This document shows, one piece after another, positions 16,496 through 25,741 of a stretch of 33,363 nucleotides of DNA. The stretch spans positions 1 to 33,363 of the forward strand of contig DXFQ01000096.1 of NCBI GenBank assembly GCA_019114365.1. The letters run 5' to 3'. The notes beneath the pieces were generated by a model. That model had not been told where the DNA came from and did no database searches. It worked only from the letters and a program-made list of their open reading frames with translations. The DNA is from Candidatus Parakkermansia intestinigallinarum (GTDB lineage Bacteria > Verrucomicrobiota > Verrucomicrobiia > Verrucomicrobiales > Akkermansiaceae). The translations under genes were made by a program, and so were the position numbers. Position 1 is the first letter of the stretch. Each line of letters begins with the position of its first letter.

Positions 16496-19400
16496 TTACT
16501 TCACGGGCTCGACGCTCAGCTTCTCAGGCGTCGAGAGACCGTAAAACTGAGGGCTGTACATCATTTCGGCTTTCGCCGCGGGCGCGGTGACCTCGCCCGC
16601 GCGCACGACGCGCGCCACGTAGCGGATGGTCACGTCGCTCTCGCCCCATTTGTCGACGTAGAAGCGCATGCGGTCCTTGCCGATCTCGGAGCTGCTGACC
16701 GAGTACGGCGCGTACCAGCCGAGGTTGCGACGCGCCTTGTTCATGATGTGGGCGGGCAGAGCCTGCGTCGGGCTGCTCTGATCGACGGCTTCCATGACGG
16801 CGGGCAGGCGATCCTCAATGGCGACGTAGCGTGCCGGGGCTTCGCCCGTGTAGCGGCAGCGGATGCTGATGCGCACGATATCGCCGACGCGGAATTGCAG
16901 CGTGGGCTTCCAGCTGCCGTCCTCTTGCAGCACTTCATAGCTGCGCGTCGTTGCAAAGCCGTGGTCAATGGGCTGATCGGGCTGCTCATCGGCCATGTAG
17001 CCCTCGGCCGTGCCGTAGGCGTAGACCGTGCCTCCCTCGGCCTTGTAGTCGCCCTCGCTGAGGTAGAGGCTCGCATCGACGCTCAGAAGCTCGCCGGGGC
17101 GAAGCTGCTGCCCGTTGAGGGCGGCGCCGCCGCCGTTGGTCTGAGCGGCGGATGCGGCTGACTTGGCACTCAGCGCGCGCTGGTGGTCGAGCAGGGCGTC
17201 GATGAGGATGCAGTTCCAGCCGCATTCCCACGTGCTCATATAGCCGCGCGAGCGCTCGCGCAACACCGTCGCCGCATCCGTCAGCAAGGCCGCGTCATCG
17301 GGATTGCTGTAGTGGCGGTAGAGCAGGCTGAGCACCTCGCAGGGCACGCGCAGGCGCAGCTGCTCGACCGTCGGCGTCACGCGCCCCTTCACGCCCGGTG
17401 CGATTTCAGGCTTATCGTGGGCAGCGCGGGCGCGATCGGCCAGCGAGGCAGCCCGCGGGTCGCCGATGATGGCTGCGGCGCAGGCGGCCATCCAGATGGC
17501 GTCTTCCTGCATTGCTTGGTGCGTCTTGAGCACCTCGTCGAGCTTGCTGCTGCTGAGCTTGCCGCTCAGCGCGAGAGGCAGCAGGCTGATCATGTTGCCC
17601 TTCGCGTCGGATCCTCTCACGGCGAGGCCGAGGGAGTCGAGCATGCTCTTCTCGAGATCATTCATCCGATAACCGTGCTTCTCGGCCACCTGCAACACCA
17701 TGAGCACATAGGGCGTGAACTCGGCACTGGCGCCGCGCGAGCCCTCCCAGTAGCGGAAGCCGCTGACCCGGCCGGGCGTCACCCTGCGTTCGCGTATCTT
17801 GGCGAGCGTCTTGGCGATCACCTTGTCAGGCTTGTCGCCCTCGGGCAGGCTGAAGCCCGGCAGATCCTTGAGATCATCGGCGAGCAGCCAAGGCAGCAGA
17901 GCCGAACTGAGCTGCTCGGTGCAGCCGTACGGGTAGCGGAAGAGATAATCCAGACTTCCGGCCGCTGCCGCCAGCGGGTGCGTGCTGAAGTGAATCTTCA
18001 TGTTTGTGCCCGGCTTGAACTTCAGCGTTACGAAGTCCTGCGGCCTGAGCACCATGCCGGGCTGCATCGACGTCGTGAAGTACTCGCGCAGCCAGGGGCG
18101 GGCGGGTTCGACGGGGAAGCTCAGCTTCACCGCATCGCGCATGCGCTTCGCCTGTTCCCCGAGCCTCTGCTCCTCCTCATCGGCAGGCTGCACCGTCCAC
18201 GTTAGGGCGGCCGTTCCCGTCTGCGGCAGGTGCACGGGCATCGTCACCGTGACAGGCTTGTTGCCCGTCAGTTCGACCGTGTGCGCCGTCTCCTCCGCAA
18301 CGGCATTGCCGGATTCTGCCGTGAGGCGGAAGCGCACCGTTGCGTCGTCGCTCAGACCGGGAATCTGATCGGGCAGCATGCTGACGGTGACGGGGAGATA
18401 GAGCTTATCCCCCTGAGCCGCCGCCATCGGCACCTGCGGTTCGAGCATCACGGGCTGATTGACCTCGTAGGCACTCGTCGTGCGGCCGAATTGGTCGGCG
18501 CCCGATGCCGCCACGGCAAACACGCGGTAGCGCGTCAGCGTATCGGGGTTGCGATACGTCGCCGAGAACTGCCCCTGCTGATCCGTGCGAATACTGCCGA
18601 GCCAGAGTGCGCAGGGCGTGAAATTCTCGCGGATGCGGATCTTTTTAGCGGCCTCAATACGGCCGTCATCGAGCGCCGCGATGGCGTCACCGCCGCCGAT
18701 AAAGACGCCCTTGTTGCCGTAATCGTAGTGAGAGAGCGCCTCACCGATGAGCTGGTTGCGGGAATTGCGCGTTTCGACGAGGAAGCGGGGGTTGCTGCAG
18801 AAGAAGGATTGCGGGTCGGGCAGCGAGTACCCGTGCACCTGAAGCGTCCCCTCGTCCACCGCGTAGAGCGTGACGGCCGCATTCGGCACCGCTTGGCCCG
18901 AAGCATCCTTCACGACGCCGCTGATGTTGCATTCCTCATCGGGCAGCAGCGGGTGAGACGGAGGCGTCAGTTCGACATCGAGAATGCGGTCGACCGGAAG
19001 CACGACGAGCTCACAGCTGGCCGAGACGATGTTGGCCGTGCCGTTTTCCGAGGGCATCGTCTCCGCGCCCTGCACGAGCAGAGCCGTCACGCGCACCCCG
19101 GGAGCATCCTCGGCCTTGAGCGGCAGCTCGATGACCGGGTTTTCGGGAGTAATTTTTTGCCGGAAACTGCGCAAGACTCCTTCGCGCTCGACCGTGACGA
19201 ACAACTCGCCTTGGCTCGGCCCTTCGAAGAGCAGTTTGGCCGTTTCTCCGGCCTTGTAGAGATCGCTCTCGGCAAACAAGTTCATCTCATCGGCTCTGTC
19301 GTAATACCACGGGCATTCCCCGTCGCCGTAGACGGAGTAGCGCATGACACTGCGGAAGGGACGCCCTTGAGCATCGGTACCCTTGACCGTCACGAGGTAG

Positions 19401-22400
19401 ATGCCCGAGCGCGGCGTTTCAACGACGAAATCGGGCTGCTCCTTCTGCTCCCCGCTCAGCTTGACGGGTTGATCTTTCACGAGATCCTCGGAGAGTTTGA
19501 CGCGCCTCACCTGCCCGAGGAAGCGGTTGCCGATGCGGTAGGGGCTGAAACTCTCGCGCTTCACCGAAATGCTGCCGATGATCGGCTCGCCCTTCCAGGC
19601 CTTGCCCTCCGTATCCACCAGCAGGCAGTGAACGGGAATCCCCTCGCCGACGCGCACAATGCGAGCGCCCTCGCGCAGACCCACGTAGAGCGATGACGGG
19701 TGCATGACACCTCGGCACTCGGCTGTCAGCACCTGCCGATTGCCGTTGCTCACCGAGAGCTCGCTCGTGATGCTGATGAGGCGATCCGTCGCGGGCAGCG
19801 TAAACTTCACATCGCCGCAGCCGTTGTCATCGAGCTCAGTTTTCGTCTCCAGCGTGCCGCCGTGTTCAATGGAATATCTGCTGATTCCGTAATAGGTCTC
19901 GCAGTAGCCGGCATCGCAGCTGCCGCTGCTGTAATCGCCGAAGCGGTAGTGGCGGAAGTCCGCCGGATAAAAGTTCCGATAGCGGTAGCTCAGCAACCAA
20001 GACGCCCGGCCTCCTGCGACTGGTGTCGTGTTGTAGTTGGTCGCCTTGCCGCTCACCGATACGAGGCGCAGCGCATCGTCGACCTTCAGCTCGCTCTCGA
20101 TCTCGAACTCATTGCGCCGGAACTCCTTCACGTCGATCCAGCCGCTTTCGCACCGCACCGTTTCGAGAAGCTGTCGGCGCAGCCTCTCGAGAGAGCCCTT
20201 GGGGTTGACGTAGTGAGCCGCCAGCTTCATCAACTCTGAGCTGTTGTCGGCGTCACCCTCGTACTCGACGTTGATCTCATAGCTCATGAGGCCCGGAGAA
20301 TCGCTCGCCGGGAAGTCCGCATTAAAGGCTCCGCCCTCTTCAACCTGCGCCTTCACCTCGCGCACGACCCCGTCCTTTGCCAGACGGATCGTCACGGCCT
20401 TGATCTTGGGAACGCTCAGTTCATTGACCTTGCGGTCGCGAACATAGCCGCGCATGTGAATCATCTCCCCCGGGCGGTAAGCTCTGCGATCAGTGAAGGC
20501 GAAAACTTTGGTGATGGGCGGCGGCTGCAACGCCACCTTCTCCTCATCAATCTCGCTGAAAATCCGATAGTCGGATATCAGATTCTCCGAGGCCATCGCG
20601 TTCCAGTCCCTGTCTGCATTCGAGCTGTAGTCCGTCACATAGCTGTCTCGCCCGCAGCTCACCTGCAGATAGGACGGCGTCGTGTTGAGCTCAACCTCGG
20701 CCACACCGTTGCGAATCGTATGCTCCGAGAGGCTGTTGCCCTCGGCATCGAGCAGGCGCAGCGTGCCCTCCTGCAAGGGCTTGCCGTCGGAGAGCCGATA
20801 GGCGTAAACCATCAGATGCCCCGGCCAGTTCTTCCACATCAGACCGAGATTCGTCAGCTGCACCATGCCCTGCGTGAGAGCCTTGTCGCCCTCGTTCTCG
20901 GGGTCGCCGTCACTCGCCGCATCGCCGCGGAACTCGACGAAATACAAATCGCCGGGCGCCGCATCGGCAAAGAGGTCGCGCAGCGACATTTCCGCCTTGC
21001 CGAAGGTCGTCGAGAGGTGTTTCTCCGCCGTGGCGATCTGCCCCGGCAGCAACTCGGTCGGCACAATGCTCTGGTCGTAGCGGCGCAGGCGAGCCGCCTC
21101 GCTGTTCGGCTCGCCGTCGTTGAGCGAGCTGTAGTAATTGCGATAGGCGCGCATCACGCGCACGGCATTCTGCGGCGAACTGTCAAGCTTGATGACGCGC
21201 ACGTTGAGGCGGTCGATATTTTCGACGAGGCACGAGAGCTTGGGATCGCCCTGCGCGTTGGGCGTCAGCGTACCCAGCGTCGCGTTCGCCCTGATGCGGG
21301 GCGTGCGCGGGCGCAGAATTGTCTCATGCGCCGTGGCATTGAAGCTGCGGACGTAGCTGCCGTCGGCTCCGGCTGCCAGCGTCAGGTGGCGCGAGACGGG
21401 GCCGACCTTGAAGATGAGCCGCGTGCAGAGCTTGCCGACACTGCCGTCGGGCATCGGGCGGTTCACCTGAGCTTCGCGCGTCGCGGCAAAATCCGGACGC
21501 AGCGTGATCTCCTGCCCGGCCACAACGGCGCGGAAGGCTCCGTCTCGGTAGACCATCTCCTGCGTTTCATCCTCATCCGTCAGGCCGATGCTCCACTTGA
21601 GACGCGAAATCTCGCTCTCGAGCTTCTCGGGCTCCACGCCGGATGAAACCAGCAGCTCCACCTCGTACTCTCCCGGTGAAAGACGGCGATTGCTCAGCCA
21701 GGAGAAATCGCTCGCGCAGTTTCTCACGATACATTCGGTATCCTCATAGCTGCCCGTTCTGCTGCCAAAGCTGCCTGCATTCGGAATCACCAGCATGCAG
21801 GTATCGGTCACCCCGTCGGGCAGATCGACAATCCAGAGCCCGCGCAGCTCCTCATCCGCAGCGCCGGCGGCAAAAAGAGCGCGATCGCACGACTCAAACG
21901 CGTAACTGCGCTCTGTGAGCATGTCCCAGCTCCGCAGCACATCGCCGCGCGTCGCCGGGCGCACGTGCACGGGCAGATCGCGGGGAGTCTCTTCATCCGT
22001 GCGGCAGACCATGCGGTGAATGTTTTTGGCCAGCAGCTCCACCTCGTCAGCATCGTTACTCCAAGAGTAGACAAAGACCGGTTGGTGTGCACCGCGCTCG
22101 TGCAGAGCAATGATGCCGCTTATCCCTTCGCCGCCGACGCGCAGCGGCTGCATGCGGAAAACCTCACCCTTCGGCCCGCGGAAGTCGGGGTTGATGTTGA
22201 GCGTGGCCACATCGGGCGCCGAGGGTGCCTTCACGATGGCCTGGAGCGATGTGCGGCTCAGCCAGATAGCCGACAGCAAGCTGCCGTTTTCAATATCGAC
22301 AGCCGGCGTGGCGTCGGCACCGACACAGTCGTCATCCGTCGCCGGGGCCGGGAAGGTCACGTGGCAAACCTGCTGACGCTCCCCGCTGTCCGGGTCATAT

Positions 22401-22603
22401 CTGTAGCTCGTTGAAGCTCGGCAGAGAAGCTGTTTTTCCGTGAGTGCGCCGGGAGAGGCGGGTTTCGCCGGGCCCTGCGCTTGGTCGGGGGCCACGGCGT
22501 CAGAGGCTGAGCTCGGCGCGGGCGTCGCCGGGGCAGGGGCCTGTGCGTAGCTCAGCGCCGCACCGCTGATCAGAGCGGTTGTGAGGAGGAGGGGGGATTT
22601 CAT
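16496..22603 (-). CDS. bacterial alpha-2-macroglobulin family protein (thioester-containing)
   Basis: ~2035 aa; signal peptide MKSPLLLTTALISGAALSYAQA; MG-domain features (RRAYRPGEMIHMRGYVRD); thioester motif YGCTEQ at 17912-17926; terpenoid-cyclase-like domain afterwards. Start set at MKSPLL. Confidence 0.93.
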   Translation of the reverse strand: MKSPLLLTTALISGAALSYAQAPAPATPAPSSASDAVAPDQAQGPAKPASPGALTEKQLLCRASTSYRYDPDSGERQQVCHVTFPAPATDDDCVGADATPAVDIENGSLLSAIWLSRTSLQAIVKAPSAPDVATLNINPDFRGPKGEVFRMQPLRVGGEGISGIIALHERGAHQPVFVYSWSNDADEVELLAKNIHRMVCRTDEETPRDLPVHVRPATRGDVLRSWDMLTERSYAFESCDRALFAAGAADEELRGLWIVDLPDGVTDTCMLVIPNAGSFGSRTGSYEDTECIVRNCASDFSWLSNRRLSPGEYEVELLVSSGVEPEKLESEISRLKWSIGLTDEDETQEMVYRDGAFRAVVAGQEITLRPDFAATREAQVNRPMPDGSVGKLCTRLIFKVGPVSRHLTLAAGADGSYVRSFNATAHETILRPRTPRIRANATLGTLTPNAQGDPKLSCLVENIDRLNVRVIKLDSSPQNAVRVMRAYRNYYSSLNDGEPNSEAARLRRYDQSIVPTELLPGQIATAEKHLSTTFGKAEMSLRDLFADAAPGDLYFVEFRGDAASDGDPENEGDKALTQGMVQLTNLGLMWKNWPGHLMVYAYRLSDGKPLQEGTLRLLDAEGNSLSEHTIRNGVAEVELNTTPSYLQVSCGRDSYVTDYSSNADRDWNAMASENLISDYRIFSEIDEEKVALQPPPITKVFAFTDRRAYRPGEMIHMRGYVRDRKVNELSVPKIKAVTIRLAKDGVVREVKAQVEEGGAFNADFPASDSPGLMSYEINVEYEGDADNSSELMKLAAHYVNPKGSLERLRRQLLETVRCESGWIDVKEFRRNEFEIESELKVDDALRLVSVSGKATNYNTTPVAGGRASWLLSYRYRNFYPADFRHYRFGDYSSGSCDAGYCETYYGISRYSIEHGGTLETKTELDDNGCGDVKFTLPATDRLISITSELSVSNGNRQVLTAECRGVMHPSSLYVGLREGARIVRVGEGIPVHCLLVDTEGKAWKGEPIIGSISVKRESFSPYRIGNRFLGQVRRVKLSEDLVKDQPVKLSGEQKEQPDFVVETPRSGIYLVTVKGTDAQGRPFRSVMRYSVYGDGECPWYYDRADEMNLFAESDLYKAGETAKLLFEGPSQGELFVTVEREGVLRSFRQKITPENPVIELPLKAEDAPGVRVTALLVQGAETMPSENGTANIVSASCELVVLPVDRILDVELTPPSHPLLPDEECNISGVVKDASGQAVPNAAVTLYAVDEGTLQVHGYSLPDPQSFFCSNPRFLVETRNSRNQLIGEALSHYDYGNKGVFIGGGDAIAALDDGRIEAAKKIRIRENFTPCALWLGSIRTDQQGQFSATYRNPDTLTRYRVFAVAASGADQFGRTTSAYEVNQPVMLEPQVPMAAAQGDKLYLPVTVSMLPDQIPGLSDDATVRFRLTAESGNAVAEETAHTVELTGNKPVTVTMPVHLPQTGTAALTWTVQPADEEEQRLGEQAKRMRDAVKLSFPVEPARPWLREYFTTSMQPGMVLRPQDFVTLKFKPGTNMKIHFSTHPLAAAAGSLDYLFRYPYGCTEQLSSALLPWLLADDLKDLPGFSLPEGDKPDKVIAKTLAKIRERRVTPGRVSGFRYWEGSRGASAEFTPYVLMVLQVAEKHGYRMNDLEKSMLDSLGLAVRGSDAKGNMISLLPLALSGKLSSSKLDEVLKTHQAMQEDAIWMAACAAAIIGDPRAASLADRARAAHDKPEIAPGVKGRVTPTVEQLRLRVPCEVLSLLYRHYSNPDDAALLTDAATVLRERSRGYMSTWECGWNCILIDALLDHQRALSAKSAASAAQTNGGGAALNGQQLRPGELLSVDASLYLSEGDYKAEGGTVYAYGTAEGYMADEQPDQPIDHGFATTRSYEVLQEDGSWKPTLQFRVGDIVRISIRCRYTGEAPARYVAIEDRLPAVMEAVDQSSPTQALPAHIMNKARRNLGWYAPYSVSSSEIGKDRMRFYVDKWGESDVTIRYVARVVRAGEVTAPAAKAEMMYSPQFYGLSTPEKLSVEPVK

Positions 22604-22818
22604 GTCAGACGTGATGAGTAGGGTTTGGGATGATGTGATGGAGAAAAAGAGAACGTTGCAGAGGTGTCGTTGATATAATGAGTACGCAGGTGCCGAGGAC
22701 CATCTTACAGGAAATTTACACGCAGCAGAGAAAATCGTCAAAAAAACACGAAGTGACACCGCGTCGGGGCAAAATCCTCAGTGCGGACAAAGCGAAACAT
22801 AAGCCGACTTCAGGAGGA

Positions 22819-24423
22819 TTATTCTCCCAGCGGGAGCGTCAGCAGGAAGGTGCAGCCCGACGCATCCCCGCGCTCAAGCTCCAGATCTCCGCCGATGGAG
22901 CGCATCAGATCGCGGGAAATGGCCAGCCCCAACCCCACGCCGGGCTTGCGCCCCTTCTCCGCCTCCGCCGAGCGCGAGAAAGGTTGAAAAAGCGTGCGGC
23001 GAGCCGCCTCGCTCATCCCCGGCCCGTTGTCCGAGAAGCGAATGCTCAGCGAGCGATGTGTTTGCAGCAGACTGATGCTGACGGCCGGCTCCGTCTTGGC
23101 CGAGGCCTCCTCGTTGCGGCGGCTGCGGTCGCCGTATTTGATGGCGTTGTCGGCCAGGTTGTTCAGCACCTGCTCGAGCGAAATCAAATCCGTGCGCAGC
23201 GAAAGCAACCGCATGCGCGGATCCTGCGTTACCGTGAAGCGGAAGCCGGACGCCTTCAAACGCTCACCCACCCGCGCGAACACCGGGTCGAGCAGCTTTG
23301 TGCAGGGCCCGGCATCCTGCCGACCGCGCACCTTGCCGCGGCTCAGGCGGGCAAACGACAGCACGTTCTCCACCAGATGCGCCAGTCTCCCGCTCTCGCG
23401 GAACAGCGTCTCGTGATAATCGGCCACCTTCTCCGGCGGCACGCGCCCATCCTTGAGCATCTCCGTATAAAGAGAAAAACTCGTCAGCGGCGTCCGCAAC
23501 TCATGCGTCACGGCGGAAACAAAATCGCTGCGGCGCCGCTCCATGCGCGCATACAGCACCAGCAACGCAAAAATAATGAGAATAGACAGCAGCGCAATCG
23601 CCCAAGCCGTGTTGATGGTCGAACGCATCGCCGCCGCACGCTGCCCCGAATCACTCAAATTCACCTGCCCGCCCGAGCGCAGCACCAGCGGAAGCCCCTT
23701 CAGATTCGGCTCCTCTCCGGCCTGCGGCAGACCGATCTGCGGTGCCGGCAACTCGGCAGCCACCTCCGGCCTCAAATGCTCGACCAACTTCGGCACGTCA
23801 ATCACAAAGCCCTCGGCGGCGCAGCCCTCGGACGTCGGCACCGAGCGCATACAAACCAGCCAATCCTTGTAATACCACGCAAAAAACTCCCCGGGATCTC
23901 CCGTGAGTTCGAGAGGCTCGGAGCTCTGCGCGCTGTCGACGGGAAGGGTGCTGAACACCGGCATCTGCGAACTCGGATCATACCCGCCGAGCTCGTCCGC
24001 CGGATCCATCACCGACGCATCCGGCACGTAGGCCTTGCGCCTGATGGTGTTCGTTATGGCTCCCGCCCGCGCCAGTTCCGCGCGAAAAGCCTCTTGTCCG
24101 CGCGGCACGCGCGGCGCGCTCTCGAGCGGCGACTGCATGAAAAAGCCTCGGTTAAAATCGGCCATTCCCCCCTCGGGCATCGCATAAAACGGAGCTGCCA
24201 CATCCGGCGCCTTGCCCAATTTGCGCTGCTCGGCTCCGAGCAACTCATCGAGCTTCGCCTGCACCCGAGGCAGAGAAAGCTCAACGAGGCGGCGGCACTG
24301 CGTCTCCTCGTCAATGCGCATCAACTTGCCTTCCAGCGTCGCGGCGCGATAAGCCAGCATCAGTGCGGCCGCCACCGACAGCAGGCCGAAAAAGAGAATC
24401 ACGAAAACAAAGCGTTTGTTCAT
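22819..24423 (-). CDS. sensor histidine kinase (two-component system)
   Basis: Two TM segments; H-box FVSAVTHELRTPLTSFSLY; N-box LNNLADNAIKYGD; G-box FSDNGPGMS and GVGLGLAIS. Confidence 0.93.
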   Translation of the reverse strand: MNKRFVFVILFFGLLSVAAALMLAYRAATLEGKLMRIDEETQCRRLVELSLPRVQAKLDELLGAEQRKLGKAPDVAAPFYAMPEGGMADFNRGFFMQSPLESAPRVPRGQEAFRAELARAGAITNTIRRKAYVPDASVMDPADELGGYDPSSQMPVFSTLPVDSAQSSEPLELTGDPGEFFAWYYKDWLVCMRSVPTSEGCAAEGFVIDVPKLVEHLRPEVAAELPAPQIGLPQAGEEPNLKGLPLVLRSGGQVNLSDSGQRAAAMRSTINTAWAIALLSILIIFALLVLYARMERRRSDFVSAVTHELRTPLTSFSLYTEMLKDGRVPPEKVADYHETLFRESGRLAHLVENVLSFARLSRGKVRGRQDAGPCTKLLDPVFARVGERLKASGFRFTVTQDPRMRLLSLRTDLISLEQVLNNLADNAIKYGDRSRRNEEASAKTEPAVSISLLQTHRSLSIRFSDNGPGMSEAARRTLFQPFSRSAEAEKGRKPGVGLGLAISRDLMRSIGGDLELERGDASGCTFLLTLPLGE

Positions 24424-24482
24424 CAGTCTAAAAAATCAGAAACATGCAGATCCCCGCAGGCGGAAAAGCAACCCGGTGCCCG

Positions 24483-25178
24483 TCATCCGCCCTCCGTCCA
24501 GCGATAGCCCCGGCCGCGCACATTTTCGACGTGAGCCGCAGCCTCGGGGCCGATTTTATCCTTGAGCCGCGTCAGCGTCACCGCCACCGTCCGCGTTTGC
24601 GAAGCTCGGGCAGACTGCCCCCAGACGCGCATCAGCAACTCCTCCTGCGGCAGCAGACGGTTCGGGTGCGCCAGCAGATAGTGAAAAAGGGCAAACTCCT
24701 TTTCACTGAGCTGCACCGTACGACCCTCATCAAAGAAAACAGCGCGGGTCTCCGCATCGAGTCTCCCGCCCGGAAAGCGCAGAGACTCGGAACCCGAGCG
24801 GCTGCGGCCGGGGTACCGTCGCAGCACCGCCGCGATGCGAGCCAGCAACTCCGCGATGCTGAAGGGCTTGACAACGTAATCATCAGCTCCCAACTCCAGC
24901 CCTTTCACCCGCTCCTTCTCCTCGCCGTGAGCCGTCAGAATAATGCAGGGCGTACCGGGGCATTCCTTCCCCATCATACGCAGCAGCTTGAAGCCGTTAA
25001 TTTCGGGCATATTCACATCGAGCAGCACGAGATCGACCTCATGCGTCAGCAACAGCTCGAAGGCGCGGCGCCCGTCCTCGGCCGCCAGAACCGCATAACC
25101 GGCTCCCTCCAGCGTATCGCGGAGAGCCTCGCGGATCGGAGCCTCGTCTTCGGCCACCAGAACGCATCGATCACCCAT
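24483..25178 (-). CDS. OmpR/PhoB-type response regulator
   Basis: Receiver VLVAEDEAPIRE, VLLDVNMPEINGF, LTAHGEE, YVVKPFS; winged-helix tail KEFALFHYLLAHPN...RVWG...RGRGYRW. Confidence 0.94.
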   Translation of the reverse strand: MGDRCVLVAEDEAPIREALRDTLEGAGYAVLAAEDGRRAFELLLTHEVDLVLLDVNMPEINGFKLLRMMGKECPGTPCIILTAHGEEKERVKGLELGADDYVVKPFSIAELLARIAAVLRRYPGRSRSGSESLRFPGGRLDAETRAVFFDEGRTVQLSEKEFALFHYLLAHPNRLLPQEELLMRVWGQSARASQTRTVAVTLTRLKDKIGPEAAAHVENVRGRGYRWTEGG

Positions 25179-25187
25179 GACATCAGG

Positions 25188-25217
25188 ATATTAGCACATG
25201 AGCCGCGGACCCGACAA
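25188..25217 (-). promoter_or_regulatory. putative extended -10 promoter of the response regulator-kinase operon
   Basis: Minus strand TTGTCG - 18 bp - TAATAT preceded by TGC, 9 nt from the ATG. Confidence 0.45.
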
Positions 25218-25741
25218 GCAAAAAGCTGCCCGAGCGGACGGCAAGATCCTCGACCCGGCGAAACCCGCACACCCGACTCCGCCTACAAAAATGTTTTCCA
25301 GCGCTGTCTATGACAAGGTCGACTCCCTCGCAGAAGCGTTCTCGTGAGACAGCCTTCTGCACGAAACGTCCGAATGTTGGTGGGCCTCAATTTGATCAAG
25401 AATCGAAGCAACTCCATCAAAAACATAAAGTGATCACCCGTGGAATTTTTTTCTTGCTTTCCGAGGTCCAACACGTTATCTTTTTACCTGAAGCTCACAG
25501 GCGGCTTCTCGTGCGTTGTGCATGCGAGAGTGCCGAATGTTAGGAGAAAAGGCAACAAAATGAAACACCTCGCTTTACCCCTTAGCCGAACGAACAAACG
25601 ACTCGGATCCTTCGCCCCTCCAACCCGAACAGGGAGGTTGATGCACCCGAAGGCTGAACGCCGAGATTGACTGCCGGGCGGAGTCCTCCATACGCCCGTA
25701 CGGCGACGCCCTGCGGAAAAATTACACCTTTACACTTTGAT

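Noticed and set aside
18230-19696. 488-aa and other plus-strand ORFs inside the alpha-2-macroglobulin gene
   Set aside because: Antisense shadows of a convincingly identified 2-kaa protein.
22678-24507. 609-aa plus-strand ORF over the histidine kinase
   Set aside because: Arg/His/Gln-rich antisense reading; the kinase motifs on the minus strand are decisive.
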